A stretch of 64,000 nt of DNA from an uncultured Muribaculaceae bacterium (GTDB lineage Bacteria > Bacteroidota > Bacteroidia > Bacteroidales > Muribaculaceae): the NCBI GenBank assembly GCA_947626355.1, contig CANQRV010000004.1, positions 37,253 to 101,252 of the forward strand, given 5' to 3'. The position numbers were made by a program, and so were the translations under genes. Shown here in pieces: positions 33,717-41,334 of this stretch (positions are counted from its first letter, which is position 1; each line of letters begins with the position of its first letter). The notes below the pieces were generated by a model. That model did not search any database and was not told the origin of the DNA. It was given only the letters and a program-made list of their open reading frames with translations.

Positions 33717-33747
33717 CAAAATTACTACAAAAGCCCCTAAATGCCAA
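33717..33747 (-). promoter_or_regulatory. promoter of the steroid-reductase-like operon
   Basis: Minus-strand TTG at 33747-33745, 20-nt spacer, TAATTTTG at 33724-33717. The -33 element lies just before the 3' end of the DUF2752 gene (stop at 33739-33737), so the operon is separately initiated with a leader of about 30 nt. Confidence 0.65.
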
Positions 33748-34120
33748 AAATATTCCTTATCACCCACCATAAAATGAGAATGACGCCCACGATGACTGTC
33801 GTCGCCACCGAATAGACGCGCATGTAGAGCCCCGGGCGCCGCAGCCGCTGCGTCTCGAGCCAGGCGAGCCAGGCGAGCGCCGGGATGGCCGCTACGAGGA
33901 GTGCGTTGGCGCGGAAGGCTCCCGCGAGGTCGCCGTGGAGCAGGGCGTGGGCCACACGCTGGCTGCCGCAGCCCGGACAGGAGAGGCCCGTGAGGCGCCT
34001 GAAGAGGCACTGCGGCATATACGGGCTCTCCAGCGGGTCGAAGAGGAAGTAGACCACGGCTACGGCCGCTACGGCGCCCACGACCGCCGCATGGCGCGGG
34101 CGCCACCGCCGGGCCGTCAT
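33737..34120 (-). CDS. DUF2752 small membrane protein
   Basis: A 127-residue protein, MTARRWRPRHAAVVGAVAAVAVVYFLFDPLESPYMPQCLF, with the DUF2752 core RLTGLSCPGCGSQRVAHALLHGDLAGAFRANAL (the C-P-x-C-G motif) and about three hydrophobic segments. The family is widespread and of unknown function, and in Bacteroidales it is often next to dispanin/CD225 genes, as here. The start ATG at 34120 overlaps the stop of the upstream gene (ATGA), so the two are translationally coupled. Longer overlapping frames in this interval are out-of-frame artefacts of high GC. Confidence 0.85.
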   Translation of the reverse strand: MTARRWRPRHAAVVGAVAAVAVVYFLFDPLESPYMPQCLFRRLTGLSCPGCGSQRVAHALLHGDLAGAFRANALLVAAIPALAWLAWLETQRLRRPGLYMRVYSVATTVIVGVILILWWVIRNIFGI

Positions 34121-34875
34121 GAAATGAGCATCAGCGGGATATAGGCCACCGCCGAGATCACGCCGAGCACTATCGAGACGATGATCCATATCTCGGCCGT
34201 GTGCGAGGCGCGGCGCGCGCCGGCATAGTCGCCGGCGAAATAGCGCGAGCTCACGAGGGCCGAGAAGACGATGGCCACGATGCCGGCCACCGTGCAGCAG
34301 AAGACGGCGCTGAGCACTGCCCACAGCAGCCATGTGGGAGGCATGGGCTCCGCCGGGCCGACGCCGCCGGCCTGCCGGCCCGGCATGCCCGGGGCCGGAT
34401 TCTGTCCCCCCTCCGCTCCGGGCACGGGAGGAGGGGTCTGGGCCACGGCCGGATCGTAGGGCACCTTGAGGGTCTCGGCCCATTCGGCCACTACATCGGG
34501 GGGCAGCTCCGGAGGCAGGCCGAGCGCCTCCTCCACGCGACACGCCGCGCTGTCGGCGGGCAGCTCGACGACGAGTCCCTCCACGGCGTCGGCCACCCCG
34601 GAGGGAACAGGCGCGGGAAAGGAGTCGAGACATATCAGCTCTATGCCGCGCTCCCTGAGGGTGGAGGCAAGCGAGGCGGCCGCCTCATCGGTGAGGGGCA
34701 GCTGCTGCTCCACGACGGTGACGCCGAGGGGAGCGAGTGCGTCGGACGTCATCACGGCGGCGCCCTCGGGCACCACCATCAGGTCGACGGCCGCACGGCC
34801 GGAGGCGGCGAGGCTTTCGGCGAGACGGGCGGCACCCGAGGGGTCGCCGCCGGAAAATATGGCTATCTTTTTCAT
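34117..34875 (-). CDS. dispanin (CD225)-type membrane protein with a PurN-like N-terminal domain
   Basis: The 252-residue product has two parts. Residues 1-120 (MKKIAIFSGGDPSGAARLAE, DLMVVPEGAAVMTSDALAPLGVTV, LRERGIELICLDSFPAPVP) resemble the N-terminal half of phosphoribosylglycinamide formyltransferase, without its catalytic HPS/DxG region. A proline/glycine-rich linker (about 140-178) leads to two membrane segments, TWLLWAVLSAVFCCTVAGI and IWIIVSIVLGVISAVAYIP. Between them SSRYFAGDYAGARRASHTAE is the conserved dispanin loop. The fusion is unusual; typical bacterial dispanins have a zinc ribbon or nothing in front. It is co-transcribed with DUF2752. Function unknown. Confidence 0.75.
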   Translation of the reverse strand: MKKIAIFSGGDPSGAARLAESLAASGRAAVDLMVVPEGAAVMTSDALAPLGVTVVEQQLPLTDEAAASLASTLRERGIELICLDSFPAPVPSGVADAVEGLVVELPADSAACRVEEALGLPPELPPDVVAEWAETLKVPYDPAVAQTPPPVPGAEGGQNPAPGMPGRQAGGVGPAEPMPPTWLLWAVLSAVFCCTVAGIVAIVFSALVSSRYFAGDYAGARRASHTAEIWIIVSIVLGVISAVAYIPLMLIS

Positions 34876-34877
34876 AA

Positions 34878-34926
34878 AGAGTTAAGAGTCAAGAGTCAAG
34901 AGTTAAGAGTCAAGAGTCAAGGGTGA
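34878..34926. repeat. seven-unit 7-bp tandem repeat
   Basis: Units AGAGTTA or AGAGTCA repeat seven times, the last degenerate (AGGGTGA), in the 61-bp gap between the MsbA-like stop and the dispanin start. It lies in the putative translation-initiation region of the minus-strand dispanin gene. Confidence 0.85.
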
Positions 34927-34936
34927 GGGGTCTTTT

Positions 34937-36772
34937 TTATACCTGCTGCATGTCGGCGAGGCGGCTGTAGTGGCCGCGGAGGGCGATGAGCCCGGCGTGG
35001 GAGCCCCGCTCCACTATCCGCCCCTCGTGCATCACGCAGATGACGTCGGCGTTGACGATGGTGGAGAGGCGGTGGGCGATGACGAGGGTCGTGCGCCCCT
35101 TCATCAGCCTCTCGAGGGCTTCCTGCACGAGACGCTCGCTCTCGGTGTCGAGCGCGGAGGTGGCCTCGTCGAGGATCAGTATCGGAGGATTCTTGAGCAC
35201 GGCGCGCGCGATGCTGACGCGCTGGCGCTGGCCGCCGGAGAGGCGGCATCCGCGGTCGCCCACCACGGTGTCGTAGCCCTGCGGAGTCTCCATGATGAAG
35301 TCGTGGGCGTTGGCGATGCGGGCGGCGCGCTCCACCTCCTCGCGTGTGGCCCCCGGCATGCCGAAGGCTATGTTGTTGAAGAAAGTGTCGTTGAAGAGAA
35401 TGGCCTCCTGGCTGACGTTGCCCATCAGGGAGCGGAGGTCGCGGAGACGGTAGTCGCGCACGTCGTGGCCGTCGACCTCCACGGAGCCGGAAGAGACGTC
35501 CCAGAAGCGCGGTATGAGGTCGGCGAGCGTCGACTTGCCGGAGCCCGACTGCCCCACGATGGCCACGGTCTGGCCCGGGCGGATGTCGAGGTCGATGTCG
35601 GAGAGCACGGGGCGCTCCCCGTCGTAGGAGAAGGAGACGCCCCGGAAGGAGATGCTGCTGCCGCCGGCCCCGGGAGCGCCGGCCACGGGCGACGACGGGT
35701 CGTGGAGGGGATTGTCGGCGGCGAGGATCTTGTCGATGCGTGTGAGCGAAGCCATCCCTTTCTGCACGGTGTAGCCCGTCTTCGAGAGCTCCTTGGCGGG
35801 ATTGATGATGCTGTAGAAGATCACCATGTAGAATATGAACTTCGGGGCGTCGACGGGGCTGCTTCCGGAGAGTATCAGCGAGCCGCCGAACCAGAGCACC
35901 ACCACAACGGCGATTGTGCCGAGAAACTCGCTCATCGGGTGGGCGAGGGCCATGCGCCGCGCTATCATGTTGCTCTGGCGGTAGAAGGCGCCCGTCTCGC
36001 GGCGGAAGCGCGAGTCCATGGAGCCTTCGGCGTTGAATGCCTTCACGATGCGGAGGCCCCCGATCGTCTCCTCGGTGGTGGAGAGTATCTGGCCCCACAT
36101 CTCCTGGGCCTTGAGCGACTTCGCCTTCAGCTTCTTTCCCACCGACCCCATCACCCATCCGGCCAGCGGCAGGAGGATGAGCACGAAGACGGTGAGCTGC
36201 CAGCTCACGGCGATCATCGTGGCGAGATAGGCCACGATGAGGATGGGATACTTCACGAGGGCGGCGAGGCTGGAGGTCACGGAGGCCTCGATCTCGGAGA
36301 CGTCGCCCGAGATGCGCGCCATGATGTCGCCCTTGCGCTCGTTGGTGAAGAATCCGATGGGGAGGGTGAGGATCTTGGCATACATCGCGTTGCGGATGTC
36401 GCGCACCACGCCGTTGCGCAGCGGGATGATGAAGAAGTCGCTGAGATAGGCCACTCCCACCTTGAGCATCGTGGCCGCCACGAGGAAGAGCGAGAGGGCC
36501 GCGAGGGTGAACGAGGCCCCCTTGAGCGCGATGAGACGGCTCATGTAGTAGTAGAAGTTGTTGGTCACTACCGTCGAGAGCGAGGCGTCGCCCGTATGCA
36601 TCAGGGTGTATTCGGTGGAATTGATGCCGAAGAGCATCTGGAGTATGGGCACTATGAAAGCGAAGGAGAAGATGGTGAAGAGGGCAGTGAGGATGTTGAA
36701 CACCACACTCCACACTATGTTCCACTTATAAGGGGCGGCGAAGCGCCTTATGAACATCAACAGGTCGCGCAT
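34937..36772 (-). CDS. msbA: MsbA-like ABC exporter (lipid A/lipid flippase type)
   Basis: A fused permease-ATPase exporter of 611 residues from the ATG at 36772 ([11 protein letters not shown]); the frame stays open upstream through the promoter, so that start is preferred. The N-terminal half has six membrane helices and the coupling stretch [19 protein letters not shown]. The ATPase half has Walker [11 protein letters not shown]-loop [10 protein letters not shown], signature [15 protein letters not shown], Walker [13 protein letters not shown] and switch IAHRLST. Divergent from it is a lipid A acyltransferase gene, which supports a role in lipid A or phospholipid transport across the inner membrane. 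Other heterologous exporters of this family cannot be excluded. Confidence 0.88.
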   Translation of the reverse strand: MRDLLMFIRRFAAPYKWNIVWSVVFNILTALFTIFSFAFIVPILQMLFGINSTEYTLMHTGDASLSTVVTNNFYYYMSRLIALKGASFTLAALSLFLVAATMLKVGVAYLSDFFIIPLRNGVVRDIRNAMYAKILTLPIGFFTNERKGDIMARISGDVSEIEASVTSSLAALVKYPILIVAYLATMIAVSWQLTVFVLILLPLAGWVMGSVGKKLKAKSLKAQEMWGQILSTTEETIGGLRIVKAFNAEGSMDSRFRRETGAFYRQSNMIARRMALAHPMSEFLGTIAVVVVLWFGGSLILSGSSPVDAPKFIFYMVIFYSIINPAKELSKTGYTVQKGMASLTRIDKILAADNPLHDPSSPVAGAPGAGGSSISFRGVSFSYDGERPVLSDIDLDIRPGQTVAIVGQSGSGKSTLADLIPRFWDVSSGSVEVDGHDVRDYRLRDLRSLMGNVSQEAILFNDTFFNNIAFGMPGATREEVERAARIANAHDFIMETPQGYDTVVGDRGCRLSGGQRQRVSIARAVLKNPPILILDEATSALDTESERLVQEALERLMKGRTTLVIAHRLSTIVNADVICVMHEGRIVERGSHAGLIALRGHYSRLADMQQV

Positions 36773-36810
36773 ATCGTGAAAACAGGGGATACAGTAGACG
36801 TAACGGAATG

Positions 36811-36818
36811 CAAAATTA
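36811..36818 (-). promoter_or_regulatory. -7 box of the msbA-like gene
   Basis: TAATTTTG on the minus strand at 36818-36811, giving a leader of about 30 nt before the ATG at 36772. Confidence 0.5.
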
Positions 36819-36850
36819 CTATAAATAATCGAGTTTTGAATTATTAATGT

Positions 36851-36858
36851 TAATTTTG
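36851..36858 (+). promoter_or_regulatory. -7 box immediately before the GTG start of the acyltransferase
   Basis: TAATTTTG at 36851-36858 lies 4 nt before the GTG at 36863, so the transcript would begin at or about the start codon (leaderless type). Confidence 0.45.
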
Positions 36859-36862
36859 TCGC

Positions 36863-37804
36863 GTGAAAACAATCGACAGACTCAATTACCTGTTTCTGCG
36901 CTGCACCTTGGGAGCCGCCGGCCATCTCCCCTTAGGGCTTCTCCACGGGCTGGCGTCGGCCGTGACGTGGATCGCGGGGAGCGTCGTGGGCTACCGGCGC
37001 AAGGTGGTGCGCGCCAACCTCCGGGAGTCGTTCCCCGGGATGGACGCCCGCGGGCTGCGGCGGATAGAGAAGCGGTTCTACCGCTTCCTGGGAGAGTATT
37101 TCGTGGAGACCCTGCGCATGGGGGCCATGAGTGCCGGCGAGATGCGGCGGCGCATGCGCTTCGAGGGGATGGAGGAGGTGGACGCCATCCTCCGGCAGGG
37201 GCGCGACGTCACCTTCTATCTCGGCCACTACGGCAACTGGGAGTGGGTCAGCTCCATACCGCTCCACCTCTCCACGCCGATCGCCGGCGGCGAGGTCTAC
37301 CATCCGCTGCGCAACAAGGGATTCGACCTCTTCTTCAAGCGCATGCGCGAGCGCTTCGACACGAGCTGCGTGGCCATGCACCACACCCTGCGCTGGCTGA
37401 TGGAGCGGAAAAGGGAGGGGAAGGTGACGGCCGTGGGCTACATAGCCGACCAGGCCCCGAAATATGTCGACATGCACTGCTTCGTCGACTTCCTCAACCA
37501 CGACACGCCGGCCATCACCGGCGCCGAGAAGATAGCGCGGGCTCTCCACAGCGCCGTCTTCTATATCGATATCCGGCAGGAGCGCCGCGGCTATTACGTC
37601 GGGAAGATGGAGAAGATGGCCGACGACGCGGCCACTCTGGAGCCCTTCGCGCTGACGCGCGACTATTTCCGGCGCATGGAGGCCACCATCAGGCGGGCGC
37701 CCCATATGTGGCTGTGGAGCCACAGGCGCTGGAAGCGCACCCGGGAGGGGCTGCTGGCGCTCTACGGCGAGGAGGAGACGGCGCGCCGCCTGCGGCGCCT
37801 CTGA
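36863..37804 (+). CDS. lipid A biosynthesis acyltransferase (LpxL/HtrB family)
   Basis: A 313-residue inner-membrane-associated acyltransferase that adds a secondary acyl chain to lipid A. The catalytic H-x4-E motif is H122/E127 in LGHYGNWEW, preceded by GRDVTFY and followed by VYHPLRNKGFDLFFKRMRERF. Further on come YIADQAPK and HMWLWSHRRWKR, the typical C-terminal signature. A GTG start at 36863 is used; it fits the family N-terminus (hydrophobic LNYLFLRCTLGAAGHLP). It is divergent from the MsbA-like gene, an arrangement that links lipid A acylation and export. Confidence 0.9.
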   Translation: MKTIDRLNYLFLRCTLGAAGHLPLGLLHGLASAVTWIAGSVVGYRRKVVRANLRESFPGMDARGLRRIEKRFYRFLGEYFVETLRMGAMSAGEMRRRMRFEGMEEVDAILRQGRDVTFYLGHYGNWEWVSSIPLHLSTPIAGGEVYHPLRNKGFDLFFKRMRERFDTSCVAMHHTLRWLMERKREGKVTAVGYIADQAPKYVDMHCFVDFLNHDTPAITGAEKIARALHSAVFYIDIRQERRGYYVGKMEKMADDAATLEPFALTRDYFRRMEATIRRAPHMWLWSHRRWKRTREGLLALYGEEETARRLRRL

Positions 37805-37806
37805 GG

Positions 37807-39045
37807 CTATCTCCCCTCTATGGCCGCGCGCACCACATTCGCGCCCCTGCGCGCGGCGAGCGTCTGCGGCCTGACGATCCAGCGCTGCACGCAGTATCCC
37901 AGCGCCATATAGACCGCGGCGAGGATCCACAGCATGGTGTAGGCGTCAGACACCTGCGCGATGGTGGCGCCGTTGGTGTGCATCCTCACGAATCCCTCCA
38001 CGCCCCACGTGCTCGGCAGGCAGTAGGCGAGCCCTTTCCAGAGCGGGCTCATGCCGTAGAGGGGCCACGTGATGCCCGAGAGAAACAGGAAGGCCACCGA
38101 GGTGACCACCCACAGCACGAACACCGACTCGCGCTCCCACACGAAGGCCTGGAAGCAGAACCCCACCCCCGCCGCGGCGATGAAGAAGGGCAGCATGAAG
38201 GCGAAGAGGGCCACGATGTCGCTCTCCATCGGGAAGGCGAAGATCAGAGGCACGTAGTGGAGCAGGAAGATCATGGGGAGGAAGAGGAGCGTCATGTAGC
38301 AGAGGGTCTGCCCCGCCATGGTGAGCCCTACCGACCTGACGGCGTTGTAGGGGTCGTAGCCTATGAGATATGCCTTCTCACGCTTGGCGCCTCCCGACAT
38401 GCCCAGCACCAGCACTATGCACTGATGGAGGATCAGCACCACGATCGCCGGCATGATGAAGGAGTCGAAGCCGCTCTCTATGTTGCCCATCGCCACGTTG
38501 TGGATCGGCAGGAGGTCGCCGTCGGAGATGTAGCTGGAGCCCATGGGCAGCGCGTCGTCGATCTTGCGCTTCTGGAGCTCGCCTCCCATGTCGAGCATCA
38601 CGTCGGTGGCGGCCATGAGGAATGCCTTGTAGCGCAGCAGCAGGCTCATCTCGCAATACATCACGGCGTTGCCGGTCTCGCCCCCGTCGACCTTGCGCTG
38701 AAACCCCTCGGGAATCTCGAGAATGGCGTAGCAGTCGTGGGAGTGCATGGCGCGTTTTGCCTCGCCGAGGTCGGCGGCATAGCCCGTCACCCATGCCCCC
38801 TGCGTGGCGTCGAGCCTGCGGGTGAGCTCGCGGCTCAGCGGGGTGCGGTCGTGGTCCACCACCACCATCTTCACGTCTCTCACGATCTCCGGATTATATA
38901 TCAGCGAGTAGATCACCGGATAGGCGAAGGGGAGGAAGACGATGAAGAGCAGCAGCCCGGGGTCGTGGATCACGAGGGTGAACTCCCTGCAGTAGACCCT
39001 GAAGAGCTGCGAGACCGCATTGCGTATGTAATGAAACACTTTCAT
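37807..39045 (-). CDS. ABC-2 type permease (efflux operon, second permease)
   Basis: A 412-residue YhgE/YbhR-like permease: an N-terminal membrane helix (GLLLFIVFLPFAYPVIYSLIYN), a large extracytoplasmic domain (about residues 50-220), and five C-terminal helices including GVGFCFQAFVWERESVFVLWVV and FLFLSGITWPLYGMSPLWKGLAYCLPSTW. The latter is the conserved ABC-2 permease region. It is the last gene of a TolC-HlyD-permease-permease operon, 24 bp after the other permease, and its stop is almost adjacent to the convergent lpxL-like gene. No ATPase gene is nearby. Confidence 0.85.
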   Translation of the reverse strand: MKVFHYIRNAVSQLFRVYCREFTLVIHDPGLLLFIVFLPFAYPVIYSLIYNPEIVRDVKMVVVDHDRTPLSRELTRRLDATQGAWVTGYAADLGEAKRAMHSHDCYAILEIPEGFQRKVDGGETGNAVMYCEMSLLLRYKAFLMAATDVMLDMGGELQKRKIDDALPMGSSYISDGDLLPIHNVAMGNIESGFDSFIMPAIVVLILHQCIVLVLGMSGGAKREKAYLIGYDPYNAVRSVGLTMAGQTLCYMTLLFLPMIFLLHYVPLIFAFPMESDIVALFAFMLPFFIAAAGVGFCFQAFVWERESVFVLWVVTSVAFLFLSGITWPLYGMSPLWKGLAYCLPSTWGVEGFVRMHTNGATIAQVSDAYTMLWILAAVYMALGYCVQRWIVRPQTLAARRGANVVRAAIEGR

Positions 39046-39069
39046 GTCGGAGGAATTTGACTTTACTGA

Positions 39070-40236
39070 CTAAGGCACGTACACCGGCCTCGCCATACAC
39101 CTGCGGAGGCGCGGCAGAAGCGGGAGCGGCAGCAGCATGAAGACGATGTAGGCCACAAACCACACACGCGAGTAATAGATGTCGATGCCGTTGAGCGCCT
39201 GGTCGATATATATGAGGAAGTTGTATCTCACGGGGAGGATCCAGCTCAGGATGCCGATGGCGGGATACATGCTCTCATAGGGAAACGAGAACGCCGCGAT
39301 GGAGAATGAAAGGATGCCCGTGAGGGCGCATATCGAGAGCGAGAGGCGCAGGTTGGGGAGCAGGCAGAAGATGAAGAGGGCGAAGCCCTGGGTGGCCGCC
39401 ACGAACATCACCTCTGAGAGGGTGATCCAGAGCCATGAGCCGTTCATCGGATACGCGTTGTATTTGAAGAGCCACGACTCCATGAAGATGGCCACCACGG
39501 TCCAGATCGCCGTCTGCGGGAGGAGCTTGCCGAAGACGGCCTTCACTATGCTGCCGTCGGCGCGGCGCAGCAGCTGGCGCGACATGCCGTATTTTATCTC
39601 CTGTCCGAGGCTGAAGCAGGTGATGAGCATGATCATCAGCTGGAGCACACAGGGTATGAATGAGTTGCCGAGATATATGCCGTAGTTCAGCCCGGGGTTG
39701 CCGAGACCCCTGCACTGGATGTCGACAGGCTGGAGCAGCGGCTTCACCTGGTCTTCCGTTGCGCCGAGCGACTCGAGGGCGCCGCTCACTATGGCGGCCT
39801 TCGAGTAGGTGGCGGAGCTCTTGAAGGTCTTGAAGAGCAGCGACCCCGGCACGTAGTAGGTCATGTTGGTGTAGAAGGTGATCACCGGATTGCGCCCGGC
39901 CATGAGGTCGGCCTGATAGTTCTCGGGAATCAGGAAAAAGCCGTAGATCTTCCCCTCCTGCATGAGGTGGCGGGCCTCCGTGAAGCTGTTGCTCTCATAG
40001 CGGAGGTCTACCATCTGCATGCCGCCGATGTTGAGGGTCATCTGCCGCGACAGGGAGCTGCCGTCCTTGTCGACCATGGCGGCGGGCGTCTTCTGCGGCA
40101 GTCCCTCCTCCATCATGTTGGCCAGCATGAGGAAGAGGAAGAGCGGGAGCAGGAAGAAGCCGAACCAGTAGACGGGTCGCCTCACGATCTCGAGGAGGCT
40201 GACCGTCATCACGGCTTTGAGGCCCGAGGGTTTCAT
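39070..40236 (-). CDS. ABC-2 type permease (efflux operon, first permease)
   Basis: A 388-residue paralogue of the downstream permease: IVRRPVYWFGFFLLPLFLFLMLANMMEEG as the N-terminal helix, an extracytoplasmic domain, then helices with LQLMIMLITCFSLGQEIKYGMSRQLLRRADGS and FVAATQGFALFIFCLLPNLRLSLSICALTGILSFSIAAFSFPYESM. The operon order suggests a tripartite pump from inner membrane permease through HlyD adaptor to TolC channel. The start overlaps the stop of the adaptor gene by 4 bp (ATGA). Confidence 0.85.
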   Translation of the reverse strand: MKPSGLKAVMTVSLLEIVRRPVYWFGFFLLPLFLFLMLANMMEEGLPQKTPAAMVDKDGSSLSRQMTLNIGGMQMVDLRYESNSFTEARHLMQEGKIYGFFLIPENYQADLMAGRNPVITFYTNMTYYVPGSLLFKTFKSSATYSKAAIVSGALESLGATEDQVKPLLQPVDIQCRGLGNPGLNYGIYLGNSFIPCVLQLMIMLITCFSLGQEIKYGMSRQLLRRADGSIVKAVFGKLLPQTAIWTVVAIFMESWLFKYNAYPMNGSWLWITLSEVMFVAATQGFALFIFCLLPNLRLSLSICALTGILSFSIAAFSFPYESMYPAIGILSWILPVRYNFLIYIDQALNGIDIYYSRVWFVAYIVFMLLPLPLLPRLRRCMARPVYVP

Positions 40237-41333
40237 TTCTCATTCCGGATAAGCACCACCGACATGCCGGGGCGGAAGTTCTCGATAGGTTTCTCGGGGC
40301 GGGCCTTCACCTGGAAGGTGCGCGCGTCGTAGTCGCCGGTCGACTTTGTGGCCTGCCAGTTGGCGTAGGTGCCGAGGTCGCGGATGTAGAAGACCTTCAT
40401 GTCGGCCTCCTTGTCGAGGGCCGGGATCCTCACCTTTATCACGCTGCCGAGACGGATGTCCTTGAGGAGGGTCTCGCGCACGTTGAAGACGGCCCAGTGG
40501 TCGTCTTTCTGGAGCGACATGATGGGAGCTCCCGTGGCCACGAGCTCGGAGACGTGGGGATAGACCACCGTGATCTCGCCGTCGCAGGGAGCGAGGAGAT
40601 ACTGGTCTTCGAGCACGGCGCCCACCTCGCTGACGCCCCCTTTCGCCACCGACACCATGGCGGCGGCGGCCTCCTTGTCTTCCTTCTGTGCGCCGGCCAC
40701 GGCGAGGTCATACTGGCTTCTGGCGGCGGCCTCGCCTGCCGAGGCGGCCTCGTAGGCGGCCTTTGCCTCGTCGCGTTTCTGCTCGCTGACCACCCCCTTC
40801 GAGAAGAGGTTCTGCATGCGGTCGTAGGTCTTCTTCGCGATGCCGGTGGCGGCCTGGGCCTGGCGCCATACGTCGCGGGCCGAGGCGATGACCTGGCTGC
40901 GGGTGCCGGCGTCCACGCGGCGGTTGGTGGCGGCTGCTGCCTCCTCCATGGCCTTTGCCTGCTCGAGGCGGGCGTCGGCGAGGGCCGAATGTATCCTGAC
41001 GAGGGTGTCGCCGGCCTTCACATGGTCGCCCTCCTCCACATAGAGCTCGGCCACGCGGCCGGGGAGCTTGCCGGAGATGCGTATCTCCGTGGCGTCGCCC
41101 TGGCCCTGCACGGTGTCGGGGCCCTGCCTGATGGTGAGGAAGCCGAGGATGGCGAGCCCGGCTATCACCAGGGTGATGGTTATGATGGTGGCAATGAGCA
41201 TGCGGTCTTTCGCGCTGACGGCCACCGGATCGTCATACTGCATTCTCTGTGTGGCGTCGTCGGTCTGCGGCGTGCGCGGTGTAGTGGAGTCCATATCGCT
41301 GTCGTGTTTTATGTCGTGTATGATTTTTTTCAT
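40233..41333 (-). CDS. HlyD/EmrA-family periplasmic adaptor
   Basis: A 366-residue membrane fusion protein: cytosolic N-terminus, one membrane helix (LIATIITITLVIAGLAILGFLTI, about residues 48-70), a biotinyl-lipoyl half (GKLPGRVAELYVEEGDHVKAGDTLVRI) and a long alanine-rich coiled coil (LEQAKAMEEAAAATNRRV through AAAMVSVAKGG). The second lipoyl half follows (YLLAPCDGEITVVYPHVSEL), then a beta-barrel ending FRPGMSVVLIRNEK. It bridges the permeases and TolC. Stop and next start overlap. Confidence 0.9.
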   Translation of the reverse strand: MKKIIHDIKHDSDMDSTTPRTPQTDDATQRMQYDDPVAVSAKDRMLIATIITITLVIAGLAILGFLTIRQGPDTVQGQGDATEIRISGKLPGRVAELYVEEGDHVKAGDTLVRIHSALADARLEQAKAMEEAAAATNRRVDAGTRSQVIASARDVWRQAQAATGIAKKTYDRMQNLFSKGVVSEQKRDEAKAAYEAASAGEAAARSQYDLAVAGAQKEDKEAAAAMVSVAKGGVSEVGAVLEDQYLLAPCDGEITVVYPHVSELVATGAPIMSLQKDDHWAVFNVRETLLKDIRLGSVIKVRIPALDKEADMKVFYIRDLGTYANWQATKSTGDYDARTFQVKARPEKPIENFRPGMSVVLIRNEK

Positions 41334-41334
41334 T

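Noticed and set aside
33699..34106. 135-codon frame overlapping the DUF2752 gene
   Set aside because: Arginine/proline-rich out-of-frame translation; the true frame carries the CPGCG motif and couples to the upstream stop.
34878..34926. CRISPR-like array
   Set aside because: The units are 7 bp with no spacers. No CRISPR array or cas gene was seen anywhere in the window.
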